From: Bog-473 sp963843365
Lineage (GTDB): Bacteria; Actinomycetota; Acidimicrobiia; Acidimicrobiales; RAAP-2
Assembly: GCA_963843365.1 (NCBI GenBank)
Contig: CAWJKG010000004.1
Location: 83,918 to 147,917, forward strand
DNA: 64,000 bases
Direction of reading: 5' to 3'
The notes beneath the pieces are model-generated. The model saw only the letters and a list, made by a program, of their open reading frames with translations. It did not search any database and was not told the origin of the DNA. A program made the position numbers and the translations under genes. Positions 1 to 9,694 of this stretch are shown here, piece by piece. Positions within the stretch are counted from its first letter, which is position 1, and every line of letters begins with the position of its first letter.

Positions 1-297
1 GGCGTTGATCCCGACCGTCTCGTCCACTTCGGCGCGGTTGCAGGCGGTCTGGCAGGGGTGGAAGCAGGCCCGCCCCATGACCGCAGGCAGCGGGTTGTCC
101 CTCATGATCTGGCGCCAGGCTGCCTCGTAGGAACCCGCCTCAGCCTCGTAGAGCCACTGCTGGATGTTCTCTCCGGCAGGGCAGGCGTCATTGCACGGGG
201 GCAGACGGTCGACGTAGACGGGCCGCTCCACCCGCCAGGAGCCCGTCTTGTTGGCCAGGCTCGAGCCGACCTCGAGCGTGATGGCGAAGGGCTTCAT
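1..297 (-). CDS. GltD-like FAD/NAD(P) oxidoreductase of the POR cluster, N-terminal part
   Basis: Only the first 99 residues are inside the window; the gene continues beyond base 1. The ATG at 297 lies 3 bp after the porB stop, so it is the last visible gene of the porG-A-B operon. The fragment has two cysteine clusters, PPCNDACPAGENIQQWL and CFHPCQTACNRA, typical of the [4Fe-4S] N-terminal domain (Fer4_20) of glutamate-synthase small-subunit and dihydropyrimidine-dehydrogenase flavoproteins. In POR clusters such a subunit is thought to pass electrons between ferredoxin and NAD(P)H. That role is inferred from context because the flavin and pyridine-nucleotide domains are not visible. Confidence 0.75.
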   Translation of the reverse strand, partial: MKPFAITLEVGSSLANKTGSWRVERPVYVDRLPPCNDACPAGENIQQWLYEAEAGSYEAAWRQIMRDNPLPAVMGRACFHPCQTACNRAEVDETVGINA

Positions 298-299
298 CG

Positions 300-1307
300 T
301 CACGGGGTCACCCTTCCTCGGTCTTCGAGGAGGCCGTAGCGCTCGACGTTGTGGTCGGCCAGCGCCTGGAGGGCGGCGATCAGGTCCGGCCGTGCCGGAT
401 TCCCCTCCGCGTCGAAGAGATGGGCAAAGCGACCCTGCAGCCTCAGGTAGTTCTCGACGGGTTCCCACCGCCGGATGGGCGTCGACCGCACCACTTCCCC
501 GTGCTCGGCTTCGAATACCGGGAACAGCCCGGTCTGCGTCGCCAGCCGCGCCACCCTCACGGTGTCGCCCGGAGCGGAGCCCCAGCCGAGCGGGCACGTC
601 ACGAGGATGTGGAGGTAGCGCGCGCCGTGGAAGTCCATCGCCCGCGTGACCTTGTCCTCGAGGTCGTGGAGATCGGCAACCGTGGCCGTCGCCACGTAGG
701 GAATCCCGTGTGCCATCGCCAGCGCGGGGAGGTTCTTGCCCTGGCCGAAGGCATTTCCGGGATGAGGCCCCACCGCCTCCGTTGTCGCCGTACGCGCCGC
801 CGGCGGGGTCGCACCGGACCGTTGGACGCCCGTGTTCATGTACGCCTCGTTGTCGTAGCAGATGAACAGGACGTCGTCATTGCGCTCGAACATGCCCGAG
901 AGGCAGCCGAAGCCGATGTCCACGGTGCCGCCGTCACCGGCTTGCGCGACGGTCCGGGTCGGACGGCCCTTGACGCGCATGGCCGCCGCCACCCCGGTGG
1001 CCACTGCGGGGGCGTTGCCGAAGAGGGAGTGCAGCCAGGCCAGCTGCCACGACGTCTCGGGATACGGCGTCGAGAACACCTCGAGGCATCCGGTGGCGTT
1101 GACGGCCACCATCTGGCCCTGCGTGGCACGCATGGCGGCGTCGAGGGCGTAGCGGGCGCCCAGGGCCTCGCCGCAACCCTGGCAGGCGCGGTGGCCGGAC
1201 GTCAGGGCGTTGGGCCGCTCCGGATCCGACTGGACCGTCCGGTCCGAGCGGTTCACCAGGCGGTTTCCCACGGCGAAGCTCCCGACTTGGTAGAAGCGGA
1301 CGGTCAC
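300..1307 (-). CDS. porB: 2-oxoacid (pyruvate):ferredoxin oxidoreductase, beta subunit
   Basis: 335 residues, intact. This subunit binds thiamine diphosphate and one [4Fe-4S] cluster and, with the alpha and gamma subunits, decarboxylates a 2-oxoacid (probably pyruvate) to acyl-CoA while reducing ferredoxin. Visible marks are the N-terminal CQGCGEAL cysteines and the ThDP motif GDGGTVDIG followed by NEAYMNTGVQRSG. It starts 4 bp after the porA stop. The cytoplasmic enzyme is oxygen-sensitive in most characterised members. Substrate choice between pyruvate and other 2-oxoacids cannot be settled from sequence alone. Confidence 0.92.
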   Translation of the reverse strand: MTVRFYQVGSFAVGNRLVNRSDRTVQSDPERPNALTSGHRACQGCGEALGARYALDAAMRATQGQMVAVNATGCLEVFSTPYPETSWQLAWLHSLFGNAPAVATGVAAAMRVKGRPTRTVAQAGDGGTVDIGFGCLSGMFERNDDVLFICYDNEAYMNTGVQRSGATPPAARTATTEAVGPHPGNAFGQGKNLPALAMAHGIPYVATATVADLHDLEDKVTRAMDFHGARYLHILVTCPLGWGSAPGDTVRVARLATQTGLFPVFEAEHGEVVRSTPIRRWEPVENYLRLQGRFAHLFDAEGNPARPDLIAALQALADHNVERYGLLEDRGRVTP

Positions 1308-1310
1308 GGC

Positions 1311-2563
1311 TCAGCCGATCCTCGAGGCGGCGACGCCCAGGTCGCGCAGCATGTTCTCCGCGCTCGGCCCGGAGCGCCGATGCAGGGCCATGCGCTCGAG
1401 CTCGCGCTCGACCAGTCCCGAGTTGAGATCGAGGAAGGTCAGGTGCCCCAGCTCCTCCCGGATGGCCGCATCGAAGACACCCTGAAGGGATCTCTTGGTG
1501 ATCGGGCGTCCACCCAGGCCCGCCACCACGGTGGCGACGGTGACCGGCAGGCCCGTCAGCGTCATGGCGACGTCGGTGGAGAGCACCCCACCGAAGCCCA
1601 CGCTGATCGCCTTTTCCACGACCACGACCCGTCTTGCGTTCTGCAGCGCGTTCCGCACCGCGTCAGAAGGGAACGGGCGGAACGACGTGATCCCGAGCGC
1701 TCCGATCCTGTGTCCCGCGGCGCGTTGTTCGTCGATGGCATCCTTGATCGTCCCCAGCACGGAGCCCATGGCGACGACCACCACCTCTGCATCGGAGCTG
1801 CGATACGGGCGCACGAGTCCGCCGGACGGCCGGCCGAAGGCCTCCGCGAATTCCGCGCCGATCTCCGGGATGCGCCCGAGGGCCGTCAGCTGGCACGCGT
1901 GCATCAGGTAGCGCACCTCCTCGAACGCCTCGGGTCCGACCATGGCGCCGATGGAGTACGGATCTGCCGGATCGAGCACCTGCCGGGGTTCGTAGTCGGG
2001 CAGGAACGCGTCGACCTGCTCCTGCGTCGCAAGGTCCACCCGTTCCGTGGCATGCGTGAGGATGAACCCGTCCATGCACACCATGACGGGCACCGAGACC
2101 TCCTCGGCGAGACGAAAGGCTTGGACGTGCAAGTCGGCCGCCTCCTGGACCGTCTCGGCGAACAGCTGCACCCAGCCGGCGTCGCGTGCGGCCATGGCGT
2201 CGCTGTGGTCGTTCCAGATGTTGATCGGGGCCCCACGGCGCGGTTCGCCAGCGTCATGACGATGGGCAGGCCGAGCCCACTTGCGTTGTAGACAGCCTCC
2301 ATCATGAACAAGAGGCCCTGGCTGGCCGTGGCGGTGAAGGCGCGGGCGCCCGCGGCAGAGGCACCGATGGCGACCGACATCGCCGCGAATTCCGACTCCA
2401 CGTTGATGAACTCGCAGGGGGACAATTCACCGGACTTCACCAGCTGTCCGAGTCCTTCGATGATGTGGGTCTGCGGCGAAATCGGATAGGCGCACACCAC
2501 CTCCGGTCGGCACAGCGCCACCGTCTCCGCCACCGCCCGTGAGCCTTCAATCTGCCGGAGCAC
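1311..2563 (-). CDS. porA: 2-oxoacid (pyruvate):ferredoxin oxidoreductase, alpha subunit (one frameshift)
   Basis: The N-terminal part starts at 2563 (MLRQIEGSRAVAETVALC) and has the conserved AYPISPQTHIIE and VESEFAAMSVAIGAS segments of the alpha-subunit pyrimidine-binding domain. The reading frame breaks near 2232: after LANRAVG one base is missing, and the protein continues in another frame as APINIWNDHSDAMAARDAGW to the stop at 1311. Restoring one base gives an uninterrupted family member of about 417 residues, so I treat it as a sequencing or assembly indel rather than a decayed gene. Its start overlaps the end of porG by 17 bp. Confidence 0.88.
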
Positions 2564-3155
2564 CGAGGACCCCCCTCCCGTCGACGGTCATCATCAGGCG
2601 CGCCTGTTGATAGAGCTCCGCCGCGGCCGCGACGTTGCGCTCCGCCAGCGGCGGATTGCGGCCGAATCGTTCCCGGATAGCCGCCCCGACCGCGTCGATG
2701 GAGACCTCCGCCGTCAGGGCGGCAAAGCTTCCGAGCAGGGCCGCATTGGGGAGCGGCTGACCGATCTGGCGCAGCGCCACGTCCGTCGCGGGCACCGTGA
2801 GCACGCGCTCTGGCCGGAGTCGCGCCGCCAGAGATTCCAGGCCGAGCCCGTGGAGGGTCCGGCGGGAGTTGACGAGGACGAAGCCGTCCGGACCGAGCCC
2901 GGCCAAGAGGTCGACCTGGTGGATCAGGGTCGGGTCGATGACGACCAGGCAGTCTGGTTGCGTCACCGGCTCGCGGGTCCGGATCGCCTCCTCGTCGAGC
3001 CGGCAATACGAGACGACGGGAGCTCCCATGCGCTCCGAGCCGAAACTCGGGAAGGACTGGGCAAAGCGGCCGTCCTCGAACGCCGCCAGGGCCAGGAGCT
3101 CGGCCGCGGTGACGGTTCCCTGACCGCCGCGACCGTGGAACCGCACAGCGAACAT
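2547..3155 (-). CDS. porG: 2-oxoacid (pyruvate):ferredoxin oxidoreductase, gamma subunit
   Basis: 202 residues, intact, first gene of the leftward por operon. It starts FAVRFHGRGGQGTVTAAELL, the hallmark of the gamma domain. The SFGSERMGAPVVSY stretch is also diagnostic. The gamma subunit contributes to CoA binding. The gene overlaps porA. The upstream 215 bp separate it from the divergent GAPDH gene and should hold both promoters. No separate ferredoxin-like delta subunit is visible; the GltD-like protein at 297 may take that place. Confidence 0.92.
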   Translation of the reverse strand: MFAVRFHGRGGQGTVTAAELLALAAFEDGRFAQSFPSFGSERMGAPVVSYCRLDEEAIRTREPVTQPDCLVVIDPTLIHQVDLLAGLGPDGFVLVNSRRTLHGLGLESLAARLRPERVLTVPATDVALRQIGQPLPNAALLGSFAALTAEVSIDAVGAAIRERFGRNPPLAERNVAAAAELYQQARLMMTVDGRGVLGAPAD

Positions 3156-3370
3156 GTATCCCAGCGTGCCGCAGTAGGGGAGTCGGGGATAGGGACAAAG
3201 GTCCCCGTTGCACCCTGCCGATTGGTGGGGTATTCCGCACGCTGGCGCGGCGCAGAGAACACCAAAGGGTCATGGAGCGGGGACCTTGGTCCCTATGCCC
3301 GGAACGGGTGCCGATGGGACCATCGGTGGAGAGGAGCCGCACGGTTCCCGAGAACACGGAGGATCCGACA

Positions 3371-4386
3371 ATGGCTGTGAGAGTCGCAATCAACGGATTC
3401 GGGCGCACCGGGCGAGCGTTTCTCCGAGCCGCCCTGAAGTCGCCCCACGACGTGGAGGTGGCGGCCGTGAACGACCTCGGGCGATCCCGTGGCGCTTGCC
3501 CGCCTGCTGGAGCGGGACTCGGTCCACGGCCGCTTTCCCGTGCCGGTCTCGGTCGAGCAGGACACCATGATGGTCGGCTCCTCTCCGGTCAGGATGCTCA
3601 TGGAGCCCCATCCCGGCGAGTTGCCCTGGAGGGAGCTGGGCATCGACATCGTGATCGAGAGCACGGGTCGGCTGACCAGCCGCGACAAGGCGGCAGCGCA
3701 CCTCGCTGCCGGCGCACGGCGGGTCATCATTTCGGCTCCGGCCAAGGACGCCGACGCCACCTTCGTGGTCGGCGTCAACGAGGACTCGTTCGACCCCGAG
3801 CGCGATTTCGTCGTCTCCAACGCGTCGTGCACGACCAACTGTCTGGCCGTGTTGGCGAAGGTGCTCGATGACGCGTTCGGCATGGAGCAGGGCTTCATGA
3901 CCACCGTGCACGCCTATACGGACGACCAGCATCTCGTCGACGCCTTGCACAAGGACCCCCGGCGGGCGCGGGGCGCGGCGATCAACATCATCCCCACCAC
4001 GACGGGCGCCGCACGGGCGACCGGCCTCGTTCTCCCCGAGCTCGCCGGTCGGCTGGACGGGCTGTCACTGCGGGTGCCGGTGCCGGACGGGTCGATCACC
4101 GATCTGGTGGCCTCCCTGCGAGCCACGCCCACCACCGAGGAGATCTGTGACGCCTACCGCGCCGCGGCGGAGACGGGCCGTCTGGCCGGACTGCTCGAGT
4201 ACTCCGAGGACGACCTGGTCTCGACGCGACATCGTGGGCTCGTCGGCGTCGTGCGTCTTCGACGCCAGCCTCACCATGGCGAGCGGCAACCTGGTCAAGG
4301 TGCTCGGCTGGTACGACAACGAGACCGGGTACTCGAGCCGGCTCGTTGACCTGGCCACCGTCGTCGGCGCCCCGCAGGAGCGCTGA
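3371..4386 (+). CDS. gap: Glyceraldehyde-3-phosphate dehydrogenase (two frameshifts)
   Basis: Phosphorylating GAPDH of glycolysis/gluconeogenesis. The start MAVRVAINGFGRTGRAFLRA contains the NAD(P)-binding glycine motif; the active-site peptide NASCTTNC (catalytic Cys) and the C-terminal WYDNETGYSSRLVDL are intact. An extra G near 3480 (after AVNDLG) and an extra base near 4227 (after DDLVST, before DIVGSSASCVFDAS) put the middle of the gene in other frames. Corrected length is about 337 residues, normal for the family. It is transcribed away from por and ends 29 bp before hydB. Confidence 0.9.
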
Positions 4387-4415
4387 GAGATCCCGGAGGG
4401 GCCTAGGTTGGGGGC

Positions 4416-5555
4416 ATGCTCCCAGGAGACGACGCCGTCGTGGACATCGGAGCGCTCGACCGGCTGATCGCCGTTCTGGGGAGGCGCGGCTATCGCACGG
4501 TCGGACCTGTCGTCAGCGACGGCGCCATCGTCTACCGCGAGCTGCATGGCGGCTCCGATCTGCCCGCCGGTTGGCACGACGTACAGGCGCCAGGCCGCTA
4601 CAGGCTCGAGCAGGCAGGCGATGCGGAGCTCTTCGGCTGGGCGGTCGGTCCCGCTTCGTTGAAATCCGAGTTCTTCGAACCGGAGGAGACGGTGTTCCGG
4701 GCGTCGTTCCGCGAGGGTGCGGTGTCCTTGCGGGTGCCGCCGCCTTCGGCAAGGCCCGTCGCCGTTGTGGGGGCACGGCCCTGCGAGCTCGCCGGCCTCG
4801 AGGTCCTCGACCGTGTCCTCGCCGGCGGGGAGACGCCCGACGATCGCTACACGGCGCGGCGGTCGGGGTCGTTGGTGGTCGCGGTGGAGTGTGGCAAGCC
4901 GTCGTCGACCTGCTTCTGCAGCTCCATGGGCACCGGACCCGATGCGGGACCCGGCTACGACCTCGCCCTGACCGAGCTGCTGGGGGAGGAGCACCGCTTC
5001 TACGTGCAGGTGGGCACCGAAGCAGGGGCGGCGCTTCTGGAGGAGGTCGGCTGGACGGAGGCGGGCCAGCGCGGACCGCGACGCCCGGGCGGCCGTGGTG
5101 GAGGGAGCGCGCGCCGGCATGGGGCGTTCGCTGCAGACGGAGGGACTGGCGGCCCTGCTCGCCCGCAATCTCGAGCATCCCCGGTGGGAGGAGGTGGCGC
5201 AGCGTTGCCTGTCCTGCGGGAACTGCACCATGGTCTGCCCGACCTGCTTCTGCTCTGACGTGAAGGACGTGAGCGAGGTGGATGGCACCGTGGAACGCCG
5301 TCGGACGTGGGCCTCGTGTTTCGACGTCGACCACTCCTACCTGCACGGCGGCGCGGTTCGGCCCGACCACGTCCTCCCGCTATCGCCAATGGCTCACGCA
5401 CAAGCTCTCCACCTGGTGGGATCAATTCGACACATCCGGCTGCGTGGGCTGCGGGCGCTGCGTCGACCTGGTGTCCGGTCGGGATCGACATCACGGAGGA
5501 GGCGGCCGCCATCCGGGCGACCGACGGTGCGGTCACTCAGGAGGGTGACCGGTGA
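4416..5555 (+). CDS. hydB: Group 3b [NiFe] hydrogenase (sulfhydrogenase) beta subunit, iron-sulfur protein (frameshifted)
   Basis: First gene of the hydrogenase operon. HydB carries [4Fe-4S] clusters that pass electrons between the hydrogenase module and the NADP-binding HydG. The N-terminal ~220 residues are in one frame (VVGARPCELAGLEVLDRV; CGKPSSTCFCSSMG). The cysteine clusters follow in other frames: CLSCGNCTMVCPTCFCSD around 5200 and CVGCGRCVD near 5440, then a final WCPVGIDITEEAA. Indels are needed near 5075, 5370 and 5470. The corrected protein, about 380 residues, agrees with HydB/AsrA-type proteins. The stop at 5553-5555 overlaps the next start (GTGA). Confidence 0.85.
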
Positions 5556-6026
5556 GCGACCGCGCACGGGCCCTTCTGGCGCAGCATTCGTTCCTGGCGG
5601 GGTTCCCGCCGGAGGCCGTCGAGCTCATCGCCGAGGACGCCGACCTGGTGTACGTTCCGGCCCGGAACGCTGCTGTTCCGTGAGGGAAGCCCCGCCGACG
5701 GTGGCCTACTTCGTCGTCGCAGGGGCCGTGGCGATCGAGATCCACGCCCCGGGTCGTGAGCCGATGCGTCATCGAAACGATGGGCGTGGGCAGCATCGTG
5801 GGGCTTTCCTGGGCCGCTCCTCCCTTCCGCTACCAGTTCGACGCCCGCGCAATCGAACGACGTGGAGGCCGTCGCAGTCGACACGGCTTCGCTCAGGGTC
5901 GCCCTCGCCGAGAACCCGGTCGCCGGATTCCACTTCCTGAACAGCCTGGCGGGAGTGATGCTCGAGCGTCTCCAGGCAACCCGCATCCGGCTCCTCGACC
6001 TCTACGGGCGGGGCGATGACGGGTGA
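5552..6026 (+). CDS. Cyclic-nucleotide-binding-domain protein inside the hydrogenase operon (frameshifted)
   Basis: Starts at the GTG overlapping the hydB stop: SDRARALLAQHSFLAGFPPEA, a typical opening of a Crp-type cNMP-binding beta-roll. Pieces recovered in other frames (LLFREGSPAD, VAYFVVAGAVAIEIHAPG, IETMGVGSIVGLSWAAPP, and a C-terminal FHFLNSLAGVMLERLQATR) complete a single domain of about 155 residues. At least three indels are needed. There is no room for a helix-turn-helix, so it is probably a ligand-sensing or structural partner rather than a transcription factor. Its function in the hydrogenase is unknown to me. Confidence 0.75.
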
Positions 6027-6877
6027 GACCGCCACCGACGCCGGCGCGGCCGGGGCTCCTCGTCCCCGCGCTCTTCCGCGTGGTGGAGCGGCGTGAGGAG
6101 GCTGCCGACGTCGTGACCCTCTCGCTCGAGCCGACCGACGGCGCCGTGCCGAGCTTCAGGCACGGCCAATTCAACATGCTGACCTCGTTCGGCCGGGGTG
6201 AGGTGGCGGTGTCGATGTCGAGCGCTCCTGGTGACCCGGGCCCGCTGGAGCATTCCGTCCGCAGCGTGGGTGCCGTCACCGCCGCGCTCTGCGCGTCGCC
6301 GGTGGGATCGCTCGTCGGCCTCCGCGGGCCTTTCGGATCTTCGTGGGGCGTCGACGAGGTCGAAGACGGCGTGGATGTGGTCGTCATGGCGGGCGGTATC
6401 GGCCTGGCCCCGCTGCGCGGGGCGGTGCGGGACCTCGTGGCGAGGCAACGGGCAGGCCGCGGCCGCGTCTTCGTGCTGGCCGGCTGCCGGTCTCCCGACC
6501 AGATCCTCTTTCGCGAGGACATTGAGGCGTGGGAGCGGGCCGGTGTCCACGTCGGCATCTCCGTCGACGTGGCGTCGCCCGGCTGGGACGGGGTCGTCGG
6601 CGTGGTCACCGGATTGCTGCCCGATGCCCCCTTCGAGGCACGTGATGCCCTGGCCCTGCTGTGCGGGCCCGAGATCATGATGCGCTTCGGTGCCCGCGCC
6701 ATCCAGGACCGGGGCGTCGACCCCCGGCGCATCCGCGTCTCGCTGGAGCGCAACATGCAGTGTGGTGTCGGGCTGTGCGGCCATTGCCAGCTCGGGCCTC
6801 TGCTCGTCTGCCGAGACGGGCCGGTCGTGCGCTACGGCGGCCTGGCCGATGCGCTCTTCATGGAGCGGAACCGGTGA
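6023..6877 (+). CDS. hydG: Group 3b hydrogenase gamma subunit, FAD/NAD(P)-binding
   Basis: 284 residues, intact, GTG start overlapping the preceding stop. Ferredoxin-NADP-reductase fold: FAD-binding half (GQFNMLTSFG, SMSSAPGDPG), pyridine-nucleotide half (VVMAGGIGLAPLRGAVRDL; LLCGPEIMM) and a C-terminal [2Fe-2S] loop CGVGLCGHCQLGPLLVC. It is related to dihydroorotate-dehydrogenase electron-transfer subunits. In group 3b enzymes it exchanges electrons with NADP(H), so the complex can evolve or consume H2 in the cytoplasm. It overlaps hydD by 4 bp. Confidence 0.93.
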   Translation: MRPPPTPARPGLLVPALFRVVERREEAADVVTLSLEPTDGAVPSFRHGQFNMLTSFGRGEVAVSMSSAPGDPGPLEHSVRSVGAVTAALCASPVGSLVGLRGPFGSSWGVDEVEDGVDVVVMAGGIGLAPLRGAVRDLVARQRAGRGRVFVLAGCRSPDQILFREDIEAWERAGVHVGISVDVASPGWDGVVGVVTGLLPDAPFEARDALALLCGPEIMMRFGARAIQDRGVDPRRIRVSLERNMQCGVGLCGHCQLGPLLVCRDGPVVRYGGLADALFMERNR

Positions 6878-7707
6878 CGCCCGCTCGCCCCACCTTGGCC
6901 GTCTGGAAGTTCGCCTCCTGCGACGGGTGCCAGTTGAGCCTGCTCGACTGCGAAGACGAGCTGTTGGGACTGGCCGACGCCGTGAAGATCGCCCACTTCA
7001 CCGAAATGAGCCGCGCCGAGGTCGACGGCCCCTATGACCTCTCCTTGGTCGAGGGCTCCATCACGACCGCCGAGGACGCCGAGAGGATCCTGGCCATCCG
7101 CGCCATGTCGCATCGATTGATCACCATCGGTGCCTGTGCGACGTCGGGGGGCGTGCAGGCGCTCCGGAACCTCGCGGCGGACGGTGAATTCGTACGTGTC
7201 GTGTACGCCCATCCCGAATACGTCTCCTCGCTCTCGACTTCGACGCCGATCTCCGCGCACGTGCCGGTCGATTTCGAGTTGCAGGGGTGCCCGATCGACC
7301 GTCGGCAATTGCTCGAGGTCATCACTGCGTCGCTCGTGGGAAGGCGGCCGGTCATCCCGGATCACACCGTCTGCCAGCAGTGCAAGGGGCGAGGGACGGT
7401 CTGCGTGTTGGTGGCGCACGGCACGCCCTGCCTCGGGCCGGTGACCCGGGCGGGGTGCGGCGCCCTCTGTCCGACCGTGGGCCGTGGTTGCTACGGGTGC
7501 TTCGGCCCGGTGGGCGGGGCGAACACAGAGGCGCTGAGCGAGGAGCTCCTCGACCAGGGCATGGCTCCCGTCGACGCCTCACGGCTGTTCTCGACCTTCT
7601 ATTCCGGGAGTGCGGCGTTCGGGCGCCAGGCGGTCACACTGCGGGCGCGTGCCGACGGCACAGCGCATGGCGGCGGGAGCGAGGGAGTCACGGAGGATGG
7701 GCCGTGA
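6874..7707 (+). CDS. hydD: Group 3b [NiFe] hydrogenase small (delta) subunit
   Basis: 277 residues from the GTG at 6874, chosen because it overlaps hydG by GTGA and begins at the family N-terminus (LAVWKFASCDGCQLSLLDCE). FASCDGCQ supplies the proximal-cluster cysteines; IGACATSGGVQ and the later CQQCKGRGTVC / CGALCPTVGRGCYGC motifs complete three [4Fe-4S] clusters. There is no Tat signal or membrane anchor, as expected for a cytoplasmic group 3 enzyme. It overlaps hydA by 4 bp. Confidence 0.94.
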   Translation: MTPARPTLAVWKFASCDGCQLSLLDCEDELLGLADAVKIAHFTEMSRAEVDGPYDLSLVEGSITTAEDAERILAIRAMSHRLITIGACATSGGVQALRNLAADGEFVRVVYAHPEYVSSLSTSTPISAHVPVDFELQGCPIDRRQLLEVITASLVGRRPVIPDHTVCQQCKGRGTVCVLVAHGTPCLGPVTRAGCGALCPTVGRGCYGCFGPVGGANTEALSEELLDQGMAPVDASRLFSTFYSGSAAFGRQAVTLRARADGTAHGGGSEGVTEDGP

Positions 7708-9008
7708 CCGCCTCCTCGGACCGCAGCCGCACGGTCTCCGTGCAGGGATTGGCTCGTGTCGAGGGCGAGGGCTCGCTCCGGGTGGAGGTGCGGGACGGTC
7801 GGGTCGAGGAGGTCGAGTTGCGGATCTTCGAGCCGCCGCGCTTGTTCGAGGCGTTCCTGCGCGGTCGGCGTGCCATGGAGGCTCCGGATCTGACGGCCCG
7901 CATCTGCGGCATCTGTCCCGTCGCCTACCAGATGAGCGCGTGCGCCGCCGTGGAGGACGCGCTCGGTGTGACCGTCGATCCCGGCATCGCCGATCTGCGT
8001 CGCCTCCTCTATTGCGGCGAGTGGATGCAGAGCCATTCCCTGCACATCCACATGCTGCATGCCCCCGACTTCCTGGGCTGTCAGGACGCAGTGGAGATGG
8101 CGCGACAGCACCGTCCGGCGTTCGAGCGGGGTCTCGCCCTGAAGAAGATGGGCAACCGCATCATGGAGGTGATCGGTGGCCGGCCCATCCATCCCGTCAA
8201 CGTGAAGGTCGGTGGGTTCTATCGTGCGCCCAGCCGGGCCGAGGTGGCGACGCTGGCGGGCCCGCTCTCCGAGACCCTGGAGCTCGCGCTGTCCACCGTC
8301 GAGTGGGTCTCGGGGTTCACGTTTCCCGACGTCCGGGCGGACTACCGCTTCGTGGCGCTGCGCGACGGAGCGCGCTACCCCCTCGAGGCGGGGCGTGTCG
8401 CCTCCTCGGACGGGCTGGACACCACGCCGTCCGGGTTCGCCGATCTCGTGGTCGAGGAGCATGTGGCCCGCTCCACCGCCCTGCAGGCCCGCCTGGAGGG
8501 TCGGCTCGAATACCTGACCGGTCCCCTGGCGCGCTACGCCCTCAATTCGGCGGTCCTGCCCGCTGTCGCCGCCCGGGCGGCGGCCGGGGCCGGGTTGGGG
8601 CCGGTGTGCACGAACCCGTTTCAGAGCATCATCGTGCGAGCGGTGGAGCTCGTGTTCGCCTGCCACGAGGCGCTGGCGCTCGTGGAGCGCTACGAGCCGC
8701 CCGATCCCCCGAGCGCTTCCATTCCGGTCGGGGCCGGCGTCGGTACAGGCGCCACCGAGGCGCCGAGAGGCCTCCTGTTCCACCGCTACGCCATCGACGA
8801 GCAGGGATCCATCACAGACGCGTTGATCGTGCCGCCCACCTCACAGAACCAGATCGCGATCGAATCCGACATCCGGCGCACGGTCCAGGCCTCGTTGGAC
8901 CTGAGCGACGACGAGCTGACGTGGCGGAGTGAACAGGCGGTGCGCAACCACGATCCCTGCATCTCGTGCGCGACCCACTTCCTCGACGTCACGATCACAC
9001 GGGAATGA
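7704..9008 (+). CDS. hydA: Group 3b [NiFe] hydrogenase large (alpha) subunit
   Basis: 434 residues, intact, GTG start at 7704. Both nickel-iron ligand motifs are present: N-terminal ARICGICPVAYQ (L1) and C-terminal HDPCISCATHFLDV (L2). Only eight residues follow the FLD of L2, a short tail expected to be removed by the protease encoded next. The overall length matches the NADP-linked group 3b/sulfhydrogenase alpha subunit. The catalytic site, small subunit, electron-transfer subunits and a complete hyp set in the window indicate a functional H2 enzyme. Confidence 0.95.
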   Translation: MTASSDRSRTVSVQGLARVEGEGSLRVEVRDGRVEEVELRIFEPPRLFEAFLRGRRAMEAPDLTARICGICPVAYQMSACAAVEDALGVTVDPGIADLRRLLYCGEWMQSHSLHIHMLHAPDFLGCQDAVEMARQHRPAFERGLALKKMGNRIMEVIGGRPIHPVNVKVGGFYRAPSRAEVATLAGPLSETLELALSTVEWVSGFTFPDVRADYRFVALRDGARYPLEAGRVASSDGLDTTPSGFADLVVEEHVARSTALQARLEGRLEYLTGPLARYALNSAVLPAVAARAAAGAGLGPVCTNPFQSIIVRAVELVFACHEALALVERYEPPDPPSASIPVGAGVGTGATEAPRGLLFHRYAIDEQGSITDALIVPPTSQNQIAIESDIRRTVQASLDLSDDELTWRSEQAVRNHDPCISCATHFLDVTITRE

Positions 9009-9542
9009 CCGTGGTCCGGGAGGTCTCGGGTCGTCGTGGCGGCCATCGGCTCCGATTGCCGTCGGGACGACGGGGTCGGGCCCGCCGTCCTGGCCCGCCT
9101 TCCCCAGCGATTGGAGGAAGCCGATGTGGTCGGTCCGCTCGCATCTCCGCTCGAGCTGTTGGGGTTGTGGGACGGTGCGGACGCGGCGATCGTGGTCGAC
9201 GCCGTCAGGGGGGGTTCCGAGCCGGGGCAGGTGTATGCCGTCGACCTCGACGTAGAGGGGTCGTCGGAGGCGGAGGTGACGCCTGCACGGAGATCGACCA
9301 GCCACGGACTGGGCCTCGTGGAGATTCTCCGTCTGGCGCGCACCCTCGGCTCGGCGCCCGCGCATGTCGTGCTGGTCGGGGTCGCCGGTGAGGACTTCAG
9401 CGCGGGGTTCGGGTTGAGCCCCGCCACCTCGCGTGGCGTGGCACCAGCCGCCAAGCTCGTGGTCGATCTGGTGGCGCACCCTCCCCGAAGTGGACCCTCC
9501 GGGAAGCGGTGGCTCGACCAGGGCTGTCCCGCCGAGGTCTGA
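9005..9542 (+). CDS. Hydrogenase maturation protease (HycI/HoxW type)
   Basis: Peptidase M52-like protein that clips the C-terminal tail of HydA after nickel insertion. The readable frame from 9036 contains AAIGSDCRRDDGVGPAVLARL (nickel-sensing acidic residue in the D-D-G-V-G-P region), VVDAVRGGSEPG and TSHGLGLVEILRLAR, all family landmarks. The likely true start is the ATG at 9005, overlapping the hydA stop as ATGA, with one indel before 9036. The canonical G-N-P-L motif reads G-S-D-C here. About 175 residues in total. Confidence 0.85.
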
Positions 9543-9601
9543 CCCGGGCTGACCGAGGATCCCTGTCTGGTGCCGGAGTGGCTCTGCGGTGGGAGGCAGG
9601 G

Positions 9602-9694
9602 ATGACCCTGCGTTCTTGCGATCGGGCGGACGCGGGCCATCGGCTGGCCGACCTGGTGCGGCGAGCCGGTGTGTGCGGCGGCTCGCTGCCGTGA
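9602..9694 (+). CDS. Short ORF of uncertain reality
   Basis: 30 codons (MTLRSCDRADAGHRLADLV...) between the protease and MFS genes. Its opening resembles the first residues of some phosphoribosyltransferase-family proteins (a RDRxDAGRxLA pattern), so it could be a truncated remnant. Nothing downstream in any frame continues that family. I see a GGAGG-like site upstream but no other support. Confidence 0.2.
   Translation: MTLRSCDRADAGHRLADLVRRAGVCGGSLP

Noticed and set aside
300..2563. Long plus-strand ORF opposite the por genes
   Set aside because: It is a high-GC shadow; the minus strand encodes clear PorA and PorB with all motifs.
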